From assembly GCA_036971475.1 (NCBI GenBank), contig JBAIZL010000002.1, positions 356,882,582 to 356,946,581 of the forward strand: a stretch of 64,000 bases of DNA, given 5' to 3'. The notes under the pieces were generated by a model that was not told the DNA's origin, did not search any database, and saw only the letters and a list, made by a program, of their open reading frames with translations. This stretch comes from Prosapia bicincta (lineage: Eukaryota; Arthropoda; Insecta; Hemiptera; Cercopidae). This document shows positions 63,220 to 64,000 of this stretch, piece by piece; position 1 is the first letter of the stretch, and the number at the start of each line of letters is the position of its first letter. Both the position numbers and the translations under genes were made by a program.

Positions 63220-64000
63220 TTCTAAATCAGTATTCTAAATTTTTCTCAGGTTTAGTTTTAAATTATTTTTAAACTTAATATAGGGTATAAAATATATTTA
63301 AGTGCTCTGTCTTATACAAAGTAAATAAATGTTTCGTAGCTTAATTGGCCTCTTCAATTTATGTCCAAATGCTGATTAGATTTTTTATCATGTTAATAAC
63401 CAAATTTTTATTTATTAACCATAAAAAATGATTAAAATTGCATATTTAATTTTTATTCAAATTCAATTGCATATATTTTTTCTATTTATTCTCCTGAAGC
63501 TTTATTTATGCAAACACTGTGATCATCTCTTTGTATAAATACGCGTACGGTATGTGCGTGCTTTCGTGAGTGCTTGTTTGTGTTTGCGCGTGCAAGTGCT
63601 TGCGTTTTGAAGTGAATACATAGAGATTGGATCATGAATTGTTTATAAATATTTCTCATACTACAGTATATAAGCCTATGAGCTGGCTTTGTGTTAAGAT
63701 AAAATAAAGCCCCTTTATTGTTAGTAACTTTCCGCCAAACTATTTGCTGACAACGTCCTCCATTGATCCCAGTGCGATTCGATGACGAAAGGCATTTCTT
63801 TGTGTTACTTCCAGCTGCTGCCCTGGCAGCTAAATCCTTCTAAATGCTTGACCTTCAAAACTTTACAACAATGTTAATTTTAAATATAACGATTCCGTCT
63901 TGTCCCAGCTGGGTAAGCAAATTAGTCAAAATGCATATTTTGTTTTGAAACTGGAATGAATAAAACGTTAAATTCGGGGCTACCATTTATCAATAATGTT
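63220..64000. other. No recognised feature
   Basis: AT-rich, with an alternating purine-pyrimidine patch at 63540-63610 and a GC-richer patch at 63725-63840 whose translations show no known motif. Confidence 0.5.

Overview
The window looks like intergenic DNA from an arthropod, probably an insect. It is strongly AT-rich, carries many (TA)n and (TG)n microsatellites, and contains relics of piggyBac, Tc1/mariner, a LINE with an RNase H domain, and Penelope-like elements (PLEs). I found no host gene, tRNA or rRNA. Every recognisable coding stretch is a mobile-element pseudogene.

Layout. 1-17 kb is a mosaic of nested dispersed repeats. It holds a degraded non-autonomous piggyBac (537-1348), a piggyBac with an internal deletion and TTAA sites on both sides (4231-6421), two large inverted copies of an unnamed repeat here called A (4140-9215 and 13870-16650), a second family H (1.7-2.7, 11.5-11.7 and 12.3-13.0 kb), a PLE GIY-YIG endonuclease relic (10957-11300) and several snap-back PLE tails. 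17-20 kb holds a 0.75-kb PLE inverted repeat, a mariner relic and another PLE endonuclease relic. 20.6-22 kb is repeat E, which returns inverted at 59.3-60.6 kb. 26-46.4 kb is a large compound block: 1.08-kb inverted repeats (25992-27075 and 45330-46418) enclose a LINE with a 15-bp target duplication (27702-29862) and a roughly 13-kb array of a 107-bp satellite with local higher-order structure. 46.4-60 kb is AT-rich DNA with direct duplications, a 225-bp tandem repeat, hAT-like ends and microsatellites. 60.6-63.2 kb holds 84-bp and 122-bp tandem arrays that also occur as single or few units beside the inverted repeats.

The most interesting signal is a set of at least eight, and probably more, hammerhead-ribozyme-like motifs in the tails of several unrelated repeat families. 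Each has a CTGANGA box, a hairpin, CGAAA, then a short self-complementary stem beginning with A and ending with T, then a cleavage-type nucleotide. In the best copies the flanks pair as stem I. In one family the C-terminal PLE reading frame stops on the TGA inside the CTGATGA box. Hammerheads are known in Penelope-like retroelements. The association here is read from the sequence, but ribozyme activity is inferred.

The genes do not form a pathway. The functional logic is layered transposition (piggyBac into repeat A, PLE tails into repeat H, a LINE into a minisatellite-like unit) followed by tandem amplification.
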